From Agelaius tricolor (lineage: Eukaryota > Chordata > Aves > Passeriformes > Icteridae), in NCBI GenBank assembly GCA_023055355.1, contig JALJCS010000001.1:101169381-101233380 (forward strand): DNA of 64,000 bases, read 5' to 3'. Each line of letters begins with the position of its first letter. Position 1 is the first letter of the stretch. The position numbers and the translations under genes were made by a program. The notes under the pieces were generated by a model. The model was not told the DNA's origin and did no database searches. It saw nothing but the letters and a program-made list of their open reading frames with translations. Below are positions 14,128 through 25,464 of the stretch, one piece after another.

Positions 14128-15887
14128 CTGATCCACTAAATTATGAAATTCAAACACTGTGGTTTGTACAGGGTGCTAGCACAATTAGTATACATATGAC
14201 TCAGTATTTTCAGTTCCTCTTTCCTGAACTTCAAATATCACAAGATCTGAAATAAGGACATTCTTCCTGATGCTTGAGCACTAAATACTACATCTTGAGC
14301 ACAAGATACTAAATTCAGTCTGATTTAGTGACAAAGCATGCCATTTTAGGAGATATAATGTCTGTATAATAATTTGTTTACAAATGCCATCTTCTGAAAT
14401 ATCATATTTGAAATTAACCATTTACTGTTTCTCTTGGGAGTTTAGCACAATGATATAATTTAAAGGCCTAATGTCAGCTCAGTTAACTCCAACCCTTGAA
14501 AACCTATCATATAACTGGCTCTCCCTAATGTTTACCATTGGCAGGCCTTTGTGCCCCAGCCTGGAAATAGCTGCCCTACGTTGCCCAGGAATGGTCTGTG
14601 GTGGTGTGAGGAGGGAGGAGATGAGTACAGCCAACCTTGGTGTGATGCAGACACTGTTCAGATCCTTCCTGGTTACCTTCCCCTTGCCTTCATATCACAG
14701 CTGCTGCCAGGTCTGCCTTACATTCAGCAGACAGAAGTTATTAGCTTCACACATTTTATTTTCTATATAAAAATGCTGCATTAAACAGGAGAATTGTCCT
14801 AACAGCTACCAGTAAAAATTCTATCTTGATCAGGGATGCCAACACAAAAGGCCAACCTACTCTGAATCACCAGTCAGCACTACAGCAACATTCCAAATAT
14901 TTTCATCATTTAGAATGACCAAAGCAGTATTTTGAAATTACATCTAAAAATGTAGCAGTTATTAATCAAGGAGCTCTAGCAAGCCAGATTCATGATCAGC
15001 AGAAGGGTGGAGGCAGACACTATATCATTTTGATCTTCCAGAATAATTTGCTTTTAAGCGCAAAACTTCTTGCAACTGAATTTCTTCATCATTTGAATGT
15101 CCAGAATAACAAGTAGACGATCTCATGGTGGTTTAGATGGCTTTTAATTCATCACAAGAAGAAAAATTAAATTAAATTGCATCCATCTCCCCCAAAACTG
15201 CTTGAATTTTTTCATTCCTATACACCAATTTTTCATTAAATCTCAATTTCTCAGCCATTAGGATGCACAACAGGACCTGCAGAAGCTCTAAAAGTAGCCA
15301 ACCTGAGCTCAAATGAGTTGTTAACAGCACTTGTTTAGGGCTGATGTTTTCTTACAGGAAATATTTTTTTTTTCTTTAATTCATGGAACACATGGCTACA
15401 ATTTTTGTTTGTAACATTCATTCACATTTTCATTATGTAAAAAGCAATAATGTTCAAATTTTCTTGATAATGTGACATAAATTCTTTTGCCTTTAATAGT
15501 AAAAATATTTTCCTTCTTTTGAGCAATTTTTGGACTCTTGCATTCATGTGCTCTAACAGGCATCCTCTTTTCCAGTGTAGCTTAGTTATGTCCTGAGCAT
15601 TGTCACTTGGGTATTTTAAAAAGAAACCCCTAATTTTACTTCATCTTATTTCTCATCCCAAGTCAAATAAATGCCTAATGGTGTTACCAGTGGTTTAAGT
15701 TGCTTCTCTACTCCTTTAAAGTTCCATTGATCATCAAAACTTTGTAACAATGCTCAGTAAAATCTGGCCAAATTTACTTTTATTATCTTAAAACAGGAAG
15801 GTCCATAAGACTACTTTTTTGAGTAATGCTCATATTATTTTGTAATCTTAAACATTAAACAGAATAATTTCTTTCTATGTATTAAAA

Positions 15888-16100
15888 ATGGGATCTTTCA
15901 AGGACTGGGTTTACATAATTCTATTTCTGATTAAAGTGTCTCACTCAGAGAAGCTAAAAGTTCCAAAAACTGAAGACCATAAAGTGTTATTTGAGGAGTA
16001 TTTTATTTCTCTGAAACACACTTCAGACAAACCCTCTCCATGTAATTATCCTTACAAAGAGCTGCTGGATTCTGTTTTACTTAAAAAATCAGAAAAATAG
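15888..16100 (+). other. 70-codon open frame with signal-peptide-like start (doubtful)
   Basis: Starts MGSFKDWVYIILFLIKVSHS, giving a hydrophobic core (VYIILFLI) about 8-15 residues from the start and a possible cleavage region after SHS. A charged Lys/Glu-rich remainder follows. I do not recognise a family. There is no visible promoter, splice site or poly(A) signal tied to it, and frames of this length are common by chance in this window. Listed only because it is the most secreted-protein-like of the orphan frames. Confidence 0.12.
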
Positions 16101-17465
16101 TTAAACTTTTCTCTGCAATAAAGCCACTTCAATGCCAAGAGTCCACACTGTACAAAAACCCTTAAAATATCTCCTCAAAGATCTGTAATTCAGTTAGGTT
16201 CTGAAGAATGCGGAAGAGAGCTGCACATAGAATTTCTTTGGCTGTTACAGTACTAGCCTAAAAAGCCTGTCTCATCTTTGGTATCAGTCAAATAATTCCA
16301 TTTGACTCTTGCCACTGCTTGCAGATAGGAATGAAGGCTGCAGGTCTGGGTAAATGTTGGACTCACTGTGGCACTGAAGCATCACCGTAGCTCTGGTGCT
16401 GAGAAGGAATCATACAGAATTTCCCTGTGACTATCAGGAAGCCACTTTACCCAACAACCATAAATCATTCCTTCAGTGAGGTAGTGCCACTCGGTTTTGC
16501 CAGAAGCAAGTGGACTGAGGGGAAGATCCTTCTGTGTCTGCCATCATTTAGACACTGTCCTTGTGCTTCTGCTACTAGCCAGCACCAGAGCTTCACCTTT
16601 GGGCTGAACTCAGCATGTCTGTGGCTCACTGGCACCCTCGACTCAGCTGATTTGAACCAGTGAATCTTCTGCTCTTCTTCCTTCCACGCTGGTTTTTGAA
16701 GATACTCTTGATCTATTTTATATAGACACAAGACCTAGGAATATTCTCGCCAGATGGTTACCTAGCATTCTTATTAATTACTAGTTGAGTGTACTTCAGT
16801 TATCATGACAGGGGGTGTACAGGTGTCAGAGACTTCAAAAAAACCTTTAAAATATTTCAGACAGAAAAATCACATCTCATTTACAGCCTCTTCTGTCAAA
16901 GCATAGATTTTGAGAAAATTCAGTCTGAACCACCTGTTCATGCTTCAGGAATTTTCACTAAAACAGCAGAGCACAGCATTCTCCATGAAACAGAAAGAGA
17001 ATTTTTTGTGACATTCTCTGATTTCCCAATGCTTTTACTTAAGACTTGACTCTTCCAAGTATGCAATAGCATGCAACCAAATGAGAAGTAAATACAGTGT
17101 GCCTAAATGTGATGTTTAAACAACAAAACAAAAACCAATTCAGGTGATGTTAGTAACACAGCAAACAGATGAGGAGAGGATATTTAAGGCTGTGACAACC
17201 AATCTAACCACATGTGTGAACAGATAATGTAACACATAGGAGAGAATGAAGTTAGTTTTTGGCTGCAGCTCCTGTGTGATACCAAGATCTAATTCTCATC
17301 TTGTGCCATGACATGTACATGTTATGGTATTTCCTCAACTGAAAACAAGTGGATTAAGGAAAAAAGTGTCTTGCTAATAAGCACCTATAAGGAGCTTGAG
17401 TTTTAAACTATAAAAAATAGGGATGGGGCATATTTTAATTTTAATTAAAGCTCATCTAAATTTAT

Positions 17466-18354
17466 TCAAAGCATTTGACCTGTTCCTTAACGTCAAACAT
17501 CTTTGTCTCTAACTGGAGAGACATGGATTTAACAGATGGCCAAATTGGCTGGATGGTTGCACTCAGGTGTTGTCATCAATTACTCAGTGTCCAGGTGGAG
17601 AGCAGTGATGGCTGGCATCCCTCAGAGGTTGGTACTGATGCTGTTTGACTCCTTTGTCTGGGACATGGACAGTGGGATCAAGTGCACCCTTAGCAGTTTG
17701 CTGACAACCTCAAGCAATGTGAGATGTGGCTGACAGGCTGGAGGGAAGGGAAAATATCAGAGAGACCTGGACAGGCTTGAGAGGTGGGGCTGTGAGAACC
17801 TCATGAAGTTCAGCAAGGCCAAGTGCAAGGTCTTGCATGGGGCAGTGCCCAGCACAAGTATAGGCTGGCTGGAGAATGGGTTGAGAACATCCTTGAGGAG
17901 AAGAGCCTGGGGGTGTTGGTGGATGAGAAGCAAGACAAGAGGCAGCAATGTGCACTCACAGCCCAGAAAGCCAAAAGCATCCTGGACTTCACCAAGAGGA
18001 GCAGCCAGCAGCTCAAGGGAGGTGATTCAGCCCCTCTGCTCTGCCCTCACGAGACCCCACCTGGAGTGCTGTGCTCTGGTGTCCTCAGCACAAGAAAGAC
18101 ATGGACCAGTTGGAGCAGGTCCAGAGGAGGCCACAAAGATGATCAGAGGGCTGGAGTACCTCTCCAGTGAAGACAGGCTAAGAGAGTTGGGGCTGCTCTG
18201 CATAGAGAAGAGAAGGATCAAGGAGACATCTAGCAGGGTCCCAGCATTTTAAGCAGAGCTACAAGAAAGCTGGAAAGGGACTTTTTTAGTGTTTAGTGAC
18301 AGAACAAAGGGGGATGGCTTTAAACTGAACAAAGGTGGGTTTAGATTAGATACA
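17466..18354 (+). mobile_element. CR1 LINE, left part (ORF2 3' half) of an interrupted copy
   Basis: The sequence follows avian CR1 ORF2 from just after reverse transcriptase motif A ('GCATTTGACCTG...') to the start of the 3' untranslated region ('GTTTAGATTAGATA'). The copy continues at 19085 after a solo LTR, so this was one element cut by a later insertion. It is 5'-truncated, as most CR1 copies are, and has several frameshifts and stops. Plus-strand orientation is fixed by the reading frame and by the 3' tail at about 19305. Confidence 0.9.
17530..18252 (+). pseudogene. CR1 ORF2 remnant: reverse transcriptase end and C-terminal region
   Basis: Readable blocks, in different frames because of indels, are WRAVMAGIPQ (the SGVPQ region before RT motif C), DMDSGIKCTLS (immediately before the catalytic FADD), KFSKAKCKVLH, and MIRGLEYLSSEDRLRELGL near the C-terminus. 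The catalytic FADD block is lost: after CTLS the frame reads SLLTTSSNV, implying a small deletion or insertion at about 17695-17715. In CR1, ORF2 encodes endonuclease plus reverse transcriptase for target-primed reverse transcription. This copy is dead, being truncated, frameshifted and missing the active-site aspartates. Confidence 0.88.
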
Positions 18355-19079
18355 TGTAGCAGGGCATCTCACCCGACCCCCCTCCCTTCCCCCTAGGAAA
18401 GCTTCTCTGTTGCTTGTTAGCTAATGAAATAACCCAGGGCATCTCACTCTCACAAGCCTCACATAGGCCTTGGTGAAATAACTCAGTCAAGATAGTCTGT
18501 CTTGTAGTGAGCTATTTCAGTGTCATGGAATTGATGTTTTCAGCTAACAGTGAACATCTTGCTGTGAAAGCAGATGTGGAAAGGTAAACTGGAATTTCTG
18601 ACTGACAGACACGTCATTCTACAAACTACAAAAGCCAAGTTTTCCCAAAGCAGAAATCTTCTGCACGTTCCATGGGAATCTGTGGGGGGCTCTTGGGCAC
18701 CAGTTTTGTGGTTATTCCCTCAAGGTTTGAGTTAAAGGACTCATTGTACACTATCACCATTTCAGTGGTTAAATCACATTGATTCCTAATATATTCTATT
18801 TCTTTCCTAGCTATAATATAGGTACCTTGATAATGCACTGTTTTATATAATCTGCTAATAGTTCTTGTGTTTTACACTGTGGAGTAAATAACACTGTTTA
18901 AAGCCTCTTGTCTGATATCTCCTGTCTATTCAATAAATAACTCAATTTATACTAGACCTGATCTGCCATGCTTAGAATTTACAAACTGGAATGATTTTAG
19001 GTGTGGGACCCCTAGATTCAAGCTGCTGCCAAAAATCTTAGCTTTAGGCAGGGCTTGTCTGAAGCTCCAGCTTGATCCA
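18355..19079 (+). mobile_element. Solo LTR (~725 bp) inserted in the CR1
   Basis: The CR1 reading stops at 18354 and resumes near 19085, so the intervening ~725 bases are an insertion. It begins TGTAGCAGGG and ends GATCCA, giving the TG...CA ends of a retroviral LTR. A TATA-like TTTATATAATC lies near 18842 and a poly(A) signal AATAAA lies at 18932, about 150 bases before the right end. That fits U3-R-U5 in plus orientation. The candidate target duplication is poor (ATACA left, TAACA right, 3 of 5), so the exact edges may be off by a few bases. The motif AGGGCATCTCAC occurs twice near the left end. No internal gag, pol or env is present. I cannot name the family. Confidence 0.7.
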
Positions 19080-19084
19080 TAACA

Positions 19085-19306
19085 ATTTAGAGAAGAAATT
19101 CTTTACTGTGAGGCACTGGAACAGGTTGTTCAGGGAAGCTGTGGATGCCCCATCCCTGGGAGTGTTCAGGGCCAGGTTGGATGGGACTCTGAGCAACCTG
19201 GTCTAGGGGAAGATGTCCCTGCCCACAGTATGGGGGTTGGAATTTGATTATTTTTAAGGTCTCTTCCAATCCAAAGCATTCTATGATATGTTCTATGATT
19301 CAGTAA
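19085..19306 (+). mobile_element. CR1 LINE, right part (3' UTR and tail) of the interrupted copy
   Basis: Resumes exactly where 18354 left off, at 'GAAGAAATTCTTTACTGTGAG', and runs through the conserved CR1 3' region (GGAACAGG..., GTGGATGCCCCATCCCTGG, GAGCAACCTGGTC) to the tail ATTCTATGATATGTTCTATGATT. About nine bases are missing after TTTACTGTGAG compared with the copy at 49073. Together with 17466-18354 it makes one 5'-truncated CR1 of about 1.1 kb. Confidence 0.92.
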
Positions 19307-19309
19307 GTG

Positions 19310-21168
19310 TACAGCTATGCCACAGCAGGTAAAAGGTAAAACCTTCTTGCCTTCTTGCTACAGCTTTCTTCACGATTGTCAAATTCAATTTTCTTGAGTA
19401 TTCATGAGCTATTCAACACGATAAACACAGAATGAGAAGAAAAGCAAAAGTGGAACTTTTAAGAGGTATGATAGATTTACAAAGTGCAAGACACTTGACC
19501 TTGAAATATTGCCACAGTTTCTTACACTCATTACACAGCTGGTTTTGGCCTTCTTATGTATTTGGGGGATTTAGTTTCTTAAGCAGATATTTTGTGTCTA
19601 AACCTAAGGATGCACTTTAAAATTTTTACATGAAAGTTTACCTTTTTAAAGTGTCTGGTATTGCTATGCTTCTACTTTTTCTCCATAAGAAAACAGTGAA
19701 ATTTATTTTAAAGTACATTGCATTTAGAATGAGAATTAACTTCACTGTGTCTTGTCTCAGTAGGTTGTCAAATGTCCCTAAAAATAAACTGGAAATTACT
19801 ACTGACACAGCTGAAGAAGATGAAAGAAAAAAACATTGAAAACATTCACCCCATAAGATTCAGGAACTAATGTATTGGAGTATTCACAAGCATAACATAT
19901 TGTTATGCTATATTGAGGACTCTGAAATGCAGTCTTAAATAAGCAGTTATAAACCCTTAGTTGGTTCAAGGAATTCTAACAATGGGATACTGCATGAATG
20001 ATAAACAGCCAAGCCAAAAGTGTATGATTTACTTTATCCCCAAAGCCAACATAGAGTCTTTCAGCATCAGAAACTCTACAAAATTGGAATATATGGATAC
20101 ACACTTTTGAAATATCATCCTTTCATGTGATCAAAGTAAACAAACATCTAGCACACTTCAGCAATGAATTGAAGAGTTTCCTTTTACTCCTGGAATGCAA
20201 AATGAGAGCAAAAATAAGCACTGCATTCATACTTTGTAGTTCAGAAGCAAGCAATTGTCTGCTTTATTTTCTCTGAAAAGCATAGTGGAGCTTGCCTGTG
20301 TAGCATGTGGAATGAAATCCAGAGTGCAGATATAGTTAACATATTTCAGAAAGCATTACAATTCCACATCAGCTGCCTGATGTTTTCTACTGGAATACCC
20401 AGTGAAATATAATGTCACTCTTCTTTTGGGAGATTTTAATGTGCTGAGTGAGCCTGAGCCTTAGGCTTTCAAGTAGTCCAGTTCATTGATGAATCAGGAA
20501 GGAATGGGCAGACTTTTCAACAGAGTGAAGTGGTAAAATATTTCCTGCTTTGTGAATGTATTTCACAAACTTTCTTCCAAGAATAGGAACTTGCAGGCTA
20601 CTTCTACAATGCTGGTAGCATAAGCGATACTTTTTGTCAGATTTTACAGCTTTGTCCTCATTAAAATAAAATCAGTTTAAAATCTCATGACTTCACCCCC
20701 ATTTAAACCCATGAAGGCCAGAGTGTTGTTTGTTTCAGTTGAAGGGCTTCTGGTAATTGCCAGCAAAAATAAAAAAAAACCCCAAATGACAGAACACTCT
20801 TTCTGAAGGCTGTGTGGAAAAAATCACACTTCCAAGGGCATATGTAAAAATACAGTACAATATAATTGAGTGTGGTTGTTCAACTACAGTAAAAAATGTG
20901 TGCTGTGTGCTGTGTGCTGTCCCTGGCTCTGTCACCCACACAGCTGTGATGCTGCAGCATCTGAGTGGAGGTGACACAGTACTGTGCCACCCCAAAGCCC
21001 ACCAGGGGCGGCAGCTGATTTCTCCCCAGAGCCCCTCTTCACTCTTACTCAGCCCTCAGAGATGCTGTTGGCCACCACTCTAGGCCTGTTAGCAGTTTCT
21101 GTATCTGCCCATCAAAACTCACTCTGCAGATGTGGAACAGATCATCTGCCTTTGGAGCCTTTTGGAGA
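19310..21168. other. Unique AT-rich noncoding DNA
   Basis: No gene, transposon or structured RNA recognised. A short CTGTGTG-type repetition lies near 20899-20920. Open frames of 60-90 codons show no recognisable protein. Confidence 0.6.
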
Positions 21169-21170
21169 CC

Positions 21171-21245
21171 AAGGCTGACAAACCAACCAGTATAAACAAA
21201 CAATTCAAACAATTGTTTGTTTGTACTGGTTGGTTTGTCAGCCTT
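21171..21245. repeat. 75-nt near-perfect inverted repeat (35 bp stem, 5-nt loop)
   Basis: The left arm at 21171-21205 starts AAGGCTGACAAACCAACCAG. The right arm at 21211-21245 is its reverse complement, with a single difference at base 23 of the arm (T against G, which would still pair as U-G in RNA). The loop is CAAAC. Pairing beyond the stem is weak. This could extrude as a cruciform or, if transcribed, fold into a long hairpin of the size of a small-RNA precursor. It could also be a young fold-back duplication. No flanking target duplication is obvious. Confidence 0.95.
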
Positions 21246-21249
21246 TGCA

Positions 21250-23750
21250 GGGACCTCCACTCACCCACTGGGCCAGACTGAGGAGGAGATGAAAGAGAAG
21301 AAAGGAAGCAGAGTTTCCTCTTTCTTCTTAACCCATTACACATGCAACATGGGCTGGAATGCCATGCACCTCCTCATAGCTGTCAATCAAATGGCTTGTA
21401 ATTAGGGCATCCACATAAGCCAACATAAAGATGAGGCATGGGATGTGTGATGAGCCAAAGGCTCCAAAATACAGCCCTCACTACAGAATTTTGGATCTGC
21501 ACTGGTCATCCACAATTTTTTAACAAATTATTCCGCTCCCATTTCAGATGCCTATGACTTCTACTTGGCTCAGTGTCAGACTGTATTTGAAGAAACTCTG
21601 GGTGAAAATGCTTTTTGACAGCACAATCTCATATCAATTGAGTCTGTTGTGCAACTACATTTTTCAAAGGTATTCTTTCTCAAAGGTTATTTTAAAACAC
21701 TTTTTCCCCATCTTGGTCTTCCCTACTTTAAAAGGCCACAGGAAGATTTGTTGGCAATTTACTGTATAGATAGATGGGGAGTGGGAAAAACAGATTTCAC
21801 TTGCCACCTGGATGGACAAACGTCCATAAATCCTGTTTGAAGGTGTGCAGTGCTTGATCCCACACCGAGGCAGTCTCATTTCATTCTGTTTCTGCCATCA
21901 ATTCTGCCACTGATGCAAGCCTGCTTTTGTACTGGCCCTCAAAGACAAAATGCTGCTTTCTGCATCATGTTCCAGCGATGAGGAAAAGTGACAGAAATGT
22001 GATATGGGGTTTGACAGGCTGTTGGGATTAGTGCCTTGCTTATGAAATGGTTTTGAAGCAAAAACCTGGCATAATCAGGGGAGCAAAGGTCAACATTTCT
22101 GTCAAAATATTAGGTCCCATTTTTCAGCTTCCTATATTTTCCTTTTTATATCTATTGTAAACACTTTCAGCAGTAAAGGTACTCCAAATTTGTATTTTTT
22201 AAGAAAGACACAGCCGTAGTGAATGAAGCCTTACAGCCTGTAAGTATTCCAGCCATATCTGATGTTATGCACATAGCACTTTTCAGAACTATGTGTCCTG
22301 TCAGGGCATATAAATTCAACAGACTTGGTGAACAAGGGGTCCAAAGGGAGCTGCTACTGGCTGCATTATAAATATTCAAGATCCAGTCAGCCATAATTAG
22401 TTTATTATGTTGACTTACATCCCCCTCCTTTCAGTCTGTATATTTTGTAAAAGTTCTACCTTTAGAACAAAAGCTTGCTTGGGCAATTTTATCCTCCAAG
22501 CACAAAGAAAATCTTCTGACTGGGCAATAGGACTGTAAGTATATTCCATACATACAGGAGGGGATAAAAAAGTCTATCTTCCTTTTTGATGGGAACACAG
22601 GAATTTTATTATTCTCCATGTTTCTTGCAAAAGGAAATGTCACAATTTATATGCTTTGTTCCTCCAAACCTTGTCTGCTTCTACATTTTTACTTGGTTGT
22701 TAAATTTTTTAATATGAAAGTGCAATTTACAGTCTCATCCCTATTAATGGTAAAAGTGGTTTGCTTCTGTGTGACCCAGAAATTCTGTGAAGTGTCTCTG
22801 TTAAAATCAGAAGCATTGAAAAAATTGGAAAATATGAAGTGTTGGGGTTTGTCTGTCACACAAACTATTTTATTTCATATTTGCAAAGTGAAGCACAAAC
22901 ACATTAAAATTAATCTGTTGTACAAAGCCAGAACAATTCACAGAAAATTTACTTCATTGAGGGGACAAGAGATAAATTAATACAGATATTAACTCTTTAA
23001 ATAGTTATTTCTAGTGTTTAGCACTTGAAGCAAAGGAAGCTGGACTGTTTCTGGGCTTAAAGAGATTAAGTTCAGATAAAGCATTGCTTGACCATTTCTA
23101 AATACTGGTATTGCATCTCAGCAAGCTCATGCACTGTACCTCCTCTTCCTTGTCAGAAGCTGGCAAGTGGGGACATGGCAAGCTAAGTGGAGGGTGATGA
23201 AACTCTGGTTATATTAGACATCCACTGCTATCTATGTTGTCTTCCTGTTTGAGGAATGTTGAATTAAGGTTTAAGAATTAAGATTTTTTTTTTGAAAACC
23301 TAATGTAGAATTAAGGTTTTCAAAATCACACATTGTGATTACCATGACATAGGGTCCAGCCCCTGGAAAGGAATACAAACTAAGCTCCTTTTGTGGAGCA
23401 CATAGTATTACAACAATTCATTAGCAAGAACAGCTGGATTTTATAAGTGATTATTCCACTTTTAAAACCCATTTCAAAATGGAGATACAGTACCAACCAT
23501 ACAACCATAGAAATATCATTAGAAATATTTTACAGTCTAATCACAAAGAGGAGTGCTCTTAAATACAGGAGTTGGAGCCATGTGCAGCTTTCTTCAAAGC
23601 TCAAGTTCTGATTAAATGTTTGGTATTGATTCTTCTCCATTCATTGTAAAAAAGTGTAATCGCTTTTGCAGCTAGAAACATTCAGAGAATAAGCACAGGG
23701 AATAGCTTAGATACAATCAAAACAATTGTCAATGGGATGTGATATTTAGT
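21250..23750. other. Unique AT-rich noncoding DNA
   Basis: No gene or known transposon recognised. A 120-codon frame at 22618-22980 is AT-rich, shows no domain and is probably chance. Confidence 0.6.
23292..23340. repeat. Two adjacent short inverted repeats
   Basis: TTGAAAACCTAA (23292-23303) pairs with TTAAGGTTTTCAA (23311-23323), leaving one bulged base. Directly after it, AATCACA pairs with TGTGATT around a 3-base loop (23324-23340). The motif GAATTAAG occurs three times at about 23260-23316. Together this looks like a locally rearranged spot with stem-loop potential. Confidence 0.7.
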
Positions 23751-23756
23751 CAAGCT

Positions 23757-24179
23757 GTCAGGACCCCGAGAGTGCTGCCATCGCTTTGTGTCCCTGTGCA
23801 GACCCCAGCACCTTCACTGCCCTGTCTGCAGCCCAGGACCCCATTTCAGCCCAGCCTGGGGCTGCCAGTGCCTGCACCAGAGATGCTGCAGCAGGGCCAG
23901 CCCCTGGCCCTGCCTTCTGGACAGCCCTCAGTCCTCCAGTACAGCCAGATTTCCAGACTTGTCCCCAGGTTTTCCTGGCTGGACCCTAAACATGACTCTA
24001 TCTCACCTTATCTAGGACTATGGATGGACTTTTTCCCATTATACCAGTCTTGATAGATTTGTCTGTGGTCAGTAATTTCATGTTCTTTGCTTGTGTCATG
24101 GTTGCCCTTCCTCGACTCCTGGCTCATCCTCCTTTGAGAAGCAGCTCTGCTATTGCTAACCCCTTAGGGTGGGACTACA
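23757..24179. other. GC-rich block, possibly an unclassified LTR-like repeat
   Basis: A sharply GC- and pyrimidine-rich segment (23757-23990, with many CCC, CAGCC and CTGG words) followed by plainer sequence, set in AT-rich DNA. It could be bounded as TGTCAGGACC...GACTACA, which would give TG...CA ends, but I see no target duplication and no clear promoter or poly(A) signal. A 104-codon frame covers it (Pro/Ser/Leu-rich), but two other frames are also open, as expected of GC-rich low-complexity DNA. A promoter-like or exonic origin cannot be ruled out. Confidence 0.25.
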
Positions 24180-24219
24180 AGGTAAATTGCTTTAATCAGA
24201 GAAAAAAAAATTACTAAAT

Positions 24220-24945
24220 GAGAGTAAAATGAGAGTAAAAAATATTACTGACTCGATTTTGTAACCAGTGACAAGCAAATGGTCAGTTAATATTTCCTCC
24301 TGTTCTCAAGACAACTTTGTGATTTTTTGATAAGCCTTACTCTGATTTTTGTTGCAACAAGTGGATAAAGACCCTTTACTGTCATCAGCCTGCTCTCCAG
24401 TCTTACAAGACACCTCTCCACATCACGTCTAATGACTGCTTTCTCTCTCACAGCTCTCATCCTGCTGCCATATCAGGACTGTCACCATGTAGAAGCATTT
24501 GGTTCAACATCTCTTGTTTCTGTTGTTAGTGGAAAGTGCTGTTTGTCTGTCCTCTTTGAACTTCACAGTGCTTTATGACAACAGTGTTTGGCTCGTAATT
24601 GTTGCTGTTAAACTTGCCATCTCACCTTTCATACTACAGCTGCATCTGGTATTTCTGCTACCTAAACCTTTACAGTCTCAGATTAACTTATTGGCACTTG
24701 AGACAAATAACTGGTGCAGTCTGACTGTAAATTTGGTCTATATACTTTCCATTTAATTTTGATCTAACTGAGCCTGTATTTCTCTAATGAACCATGGAGT
24801 TAAGTGAATGATAGATAAATACTGAAGGAAATGATCATTCAAGTTGTCAGAGAACCAGACAGTGAAAGCAAGGATAATTGTTCTGGGAATAGTATAAGAA
24901 TAGTATAGCTATTATGTACTAGCATATACTAATAATGCTGCCTGA
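24220..24945. other. Unique noncoding DNA
   Basis: No gene or known transposon recognised. A direct repeat ATGAGAGTAAA occurs twice at 24217-24240. Confidence 0.6.
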
Positions 24946-24954
24946 TTATGTAAG

Positions 24955-25333
24955 GATGATGTCAGGAAGGCCAAGATGTGGACAGAGCTGAACTTGGCAA
25001 GGGATGCAAAGAGTAACAAGAAGGGCTTCTATAGGTGTGTCAGAGAGAAAAGGAAAGTCAAGGTAAGTATAGCCCATCAGACCAGCAAGACTGACAAACT
25101 GCAAACAAGGCTGAGGTAAACTTTTTTGACACAATCTTCAACAGCAACATCTTTCCACACCTCTCAAGAGGATGGACAGCAGGATGGGAACTGAGGGAGC
25201 CAAGTGCTTCCACTGTAAGACTAGATCAGGTTCATATCGAGCTGAAGTACCTGAATGTACATAAGTGGACTTATGGACTACATGACCTCTAAAGGTCCCT
25301 TCCAACCCAAACTATTCTATGATTCTATGATTA
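24955..25333 (+). mobile_element. CR1 LINE with large internal deletion
   Basis: The left ~310 bases encode the linker of CR1 ORF2 between endonuclease and reverse transcriptase: the frame from about 24966 includes LNLARDAKSNKKGFYRCV, typical of CR1. At about 25268 the match jumps from ORF2 ('CCTGAATGTACATAAGT') straight to the last ~65 bases of the element (GACCTCTAAAGGTCCCTTCC, then ATTCTATGATTCTATGATT). The whole reverse transcriptase and most of the 3' UTR are missing. The 3' tail is intact, so strand and right end are firm. It is non-coding in practice. Confidence 0.88.
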
Positions 25334-25412
25334 TACTTCCTTTTTCTTTGGGTACTGCCTATTAATCACAGCTCACGTGTTGCATGGGAATACACTGAAT
25401 GGAGTTAAACAA

Positions 25413-25461
25413 AAAATTTCTGTGCCTGAACAAGAACAAAATTTCTGTGCCTGAACAAGAC
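25413..25461 (+). repeat. 25 bp tandem duplication, two copies
   Basis: AAATTTCTGTGCCTGAACAA occurs twice in a row with a 25-base period and almost no differences, suggesting a recent duplication. Confidence 0.9.
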
Positions 25462-25464
25462 AGT

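Larger units (their letters stand above)
11270..17460. other. Unique noncoding DNA
   Basis: No gene or known transposon recognised. It contains the longest open frame in the window outside repeats, 168 codons at 12272-12778 on the plus strand. That frame shows no domain, no codon pattern I can recognise and no splice context, and other frames overlap it on both strands, so I treat it as chance. The 12250-13030 part is richer in G and C than its flanks. Confidence 0.55.

Noticed and set aside
17803..18252. 149-codon frame as a host gene
   Set aside because: Its blocks (KFSKAKCKVLH, MIRGLEYLSSEDRLRELGL) belong to CR1 ORF2 and frameshifts link it to neighbouring CR1 frames.
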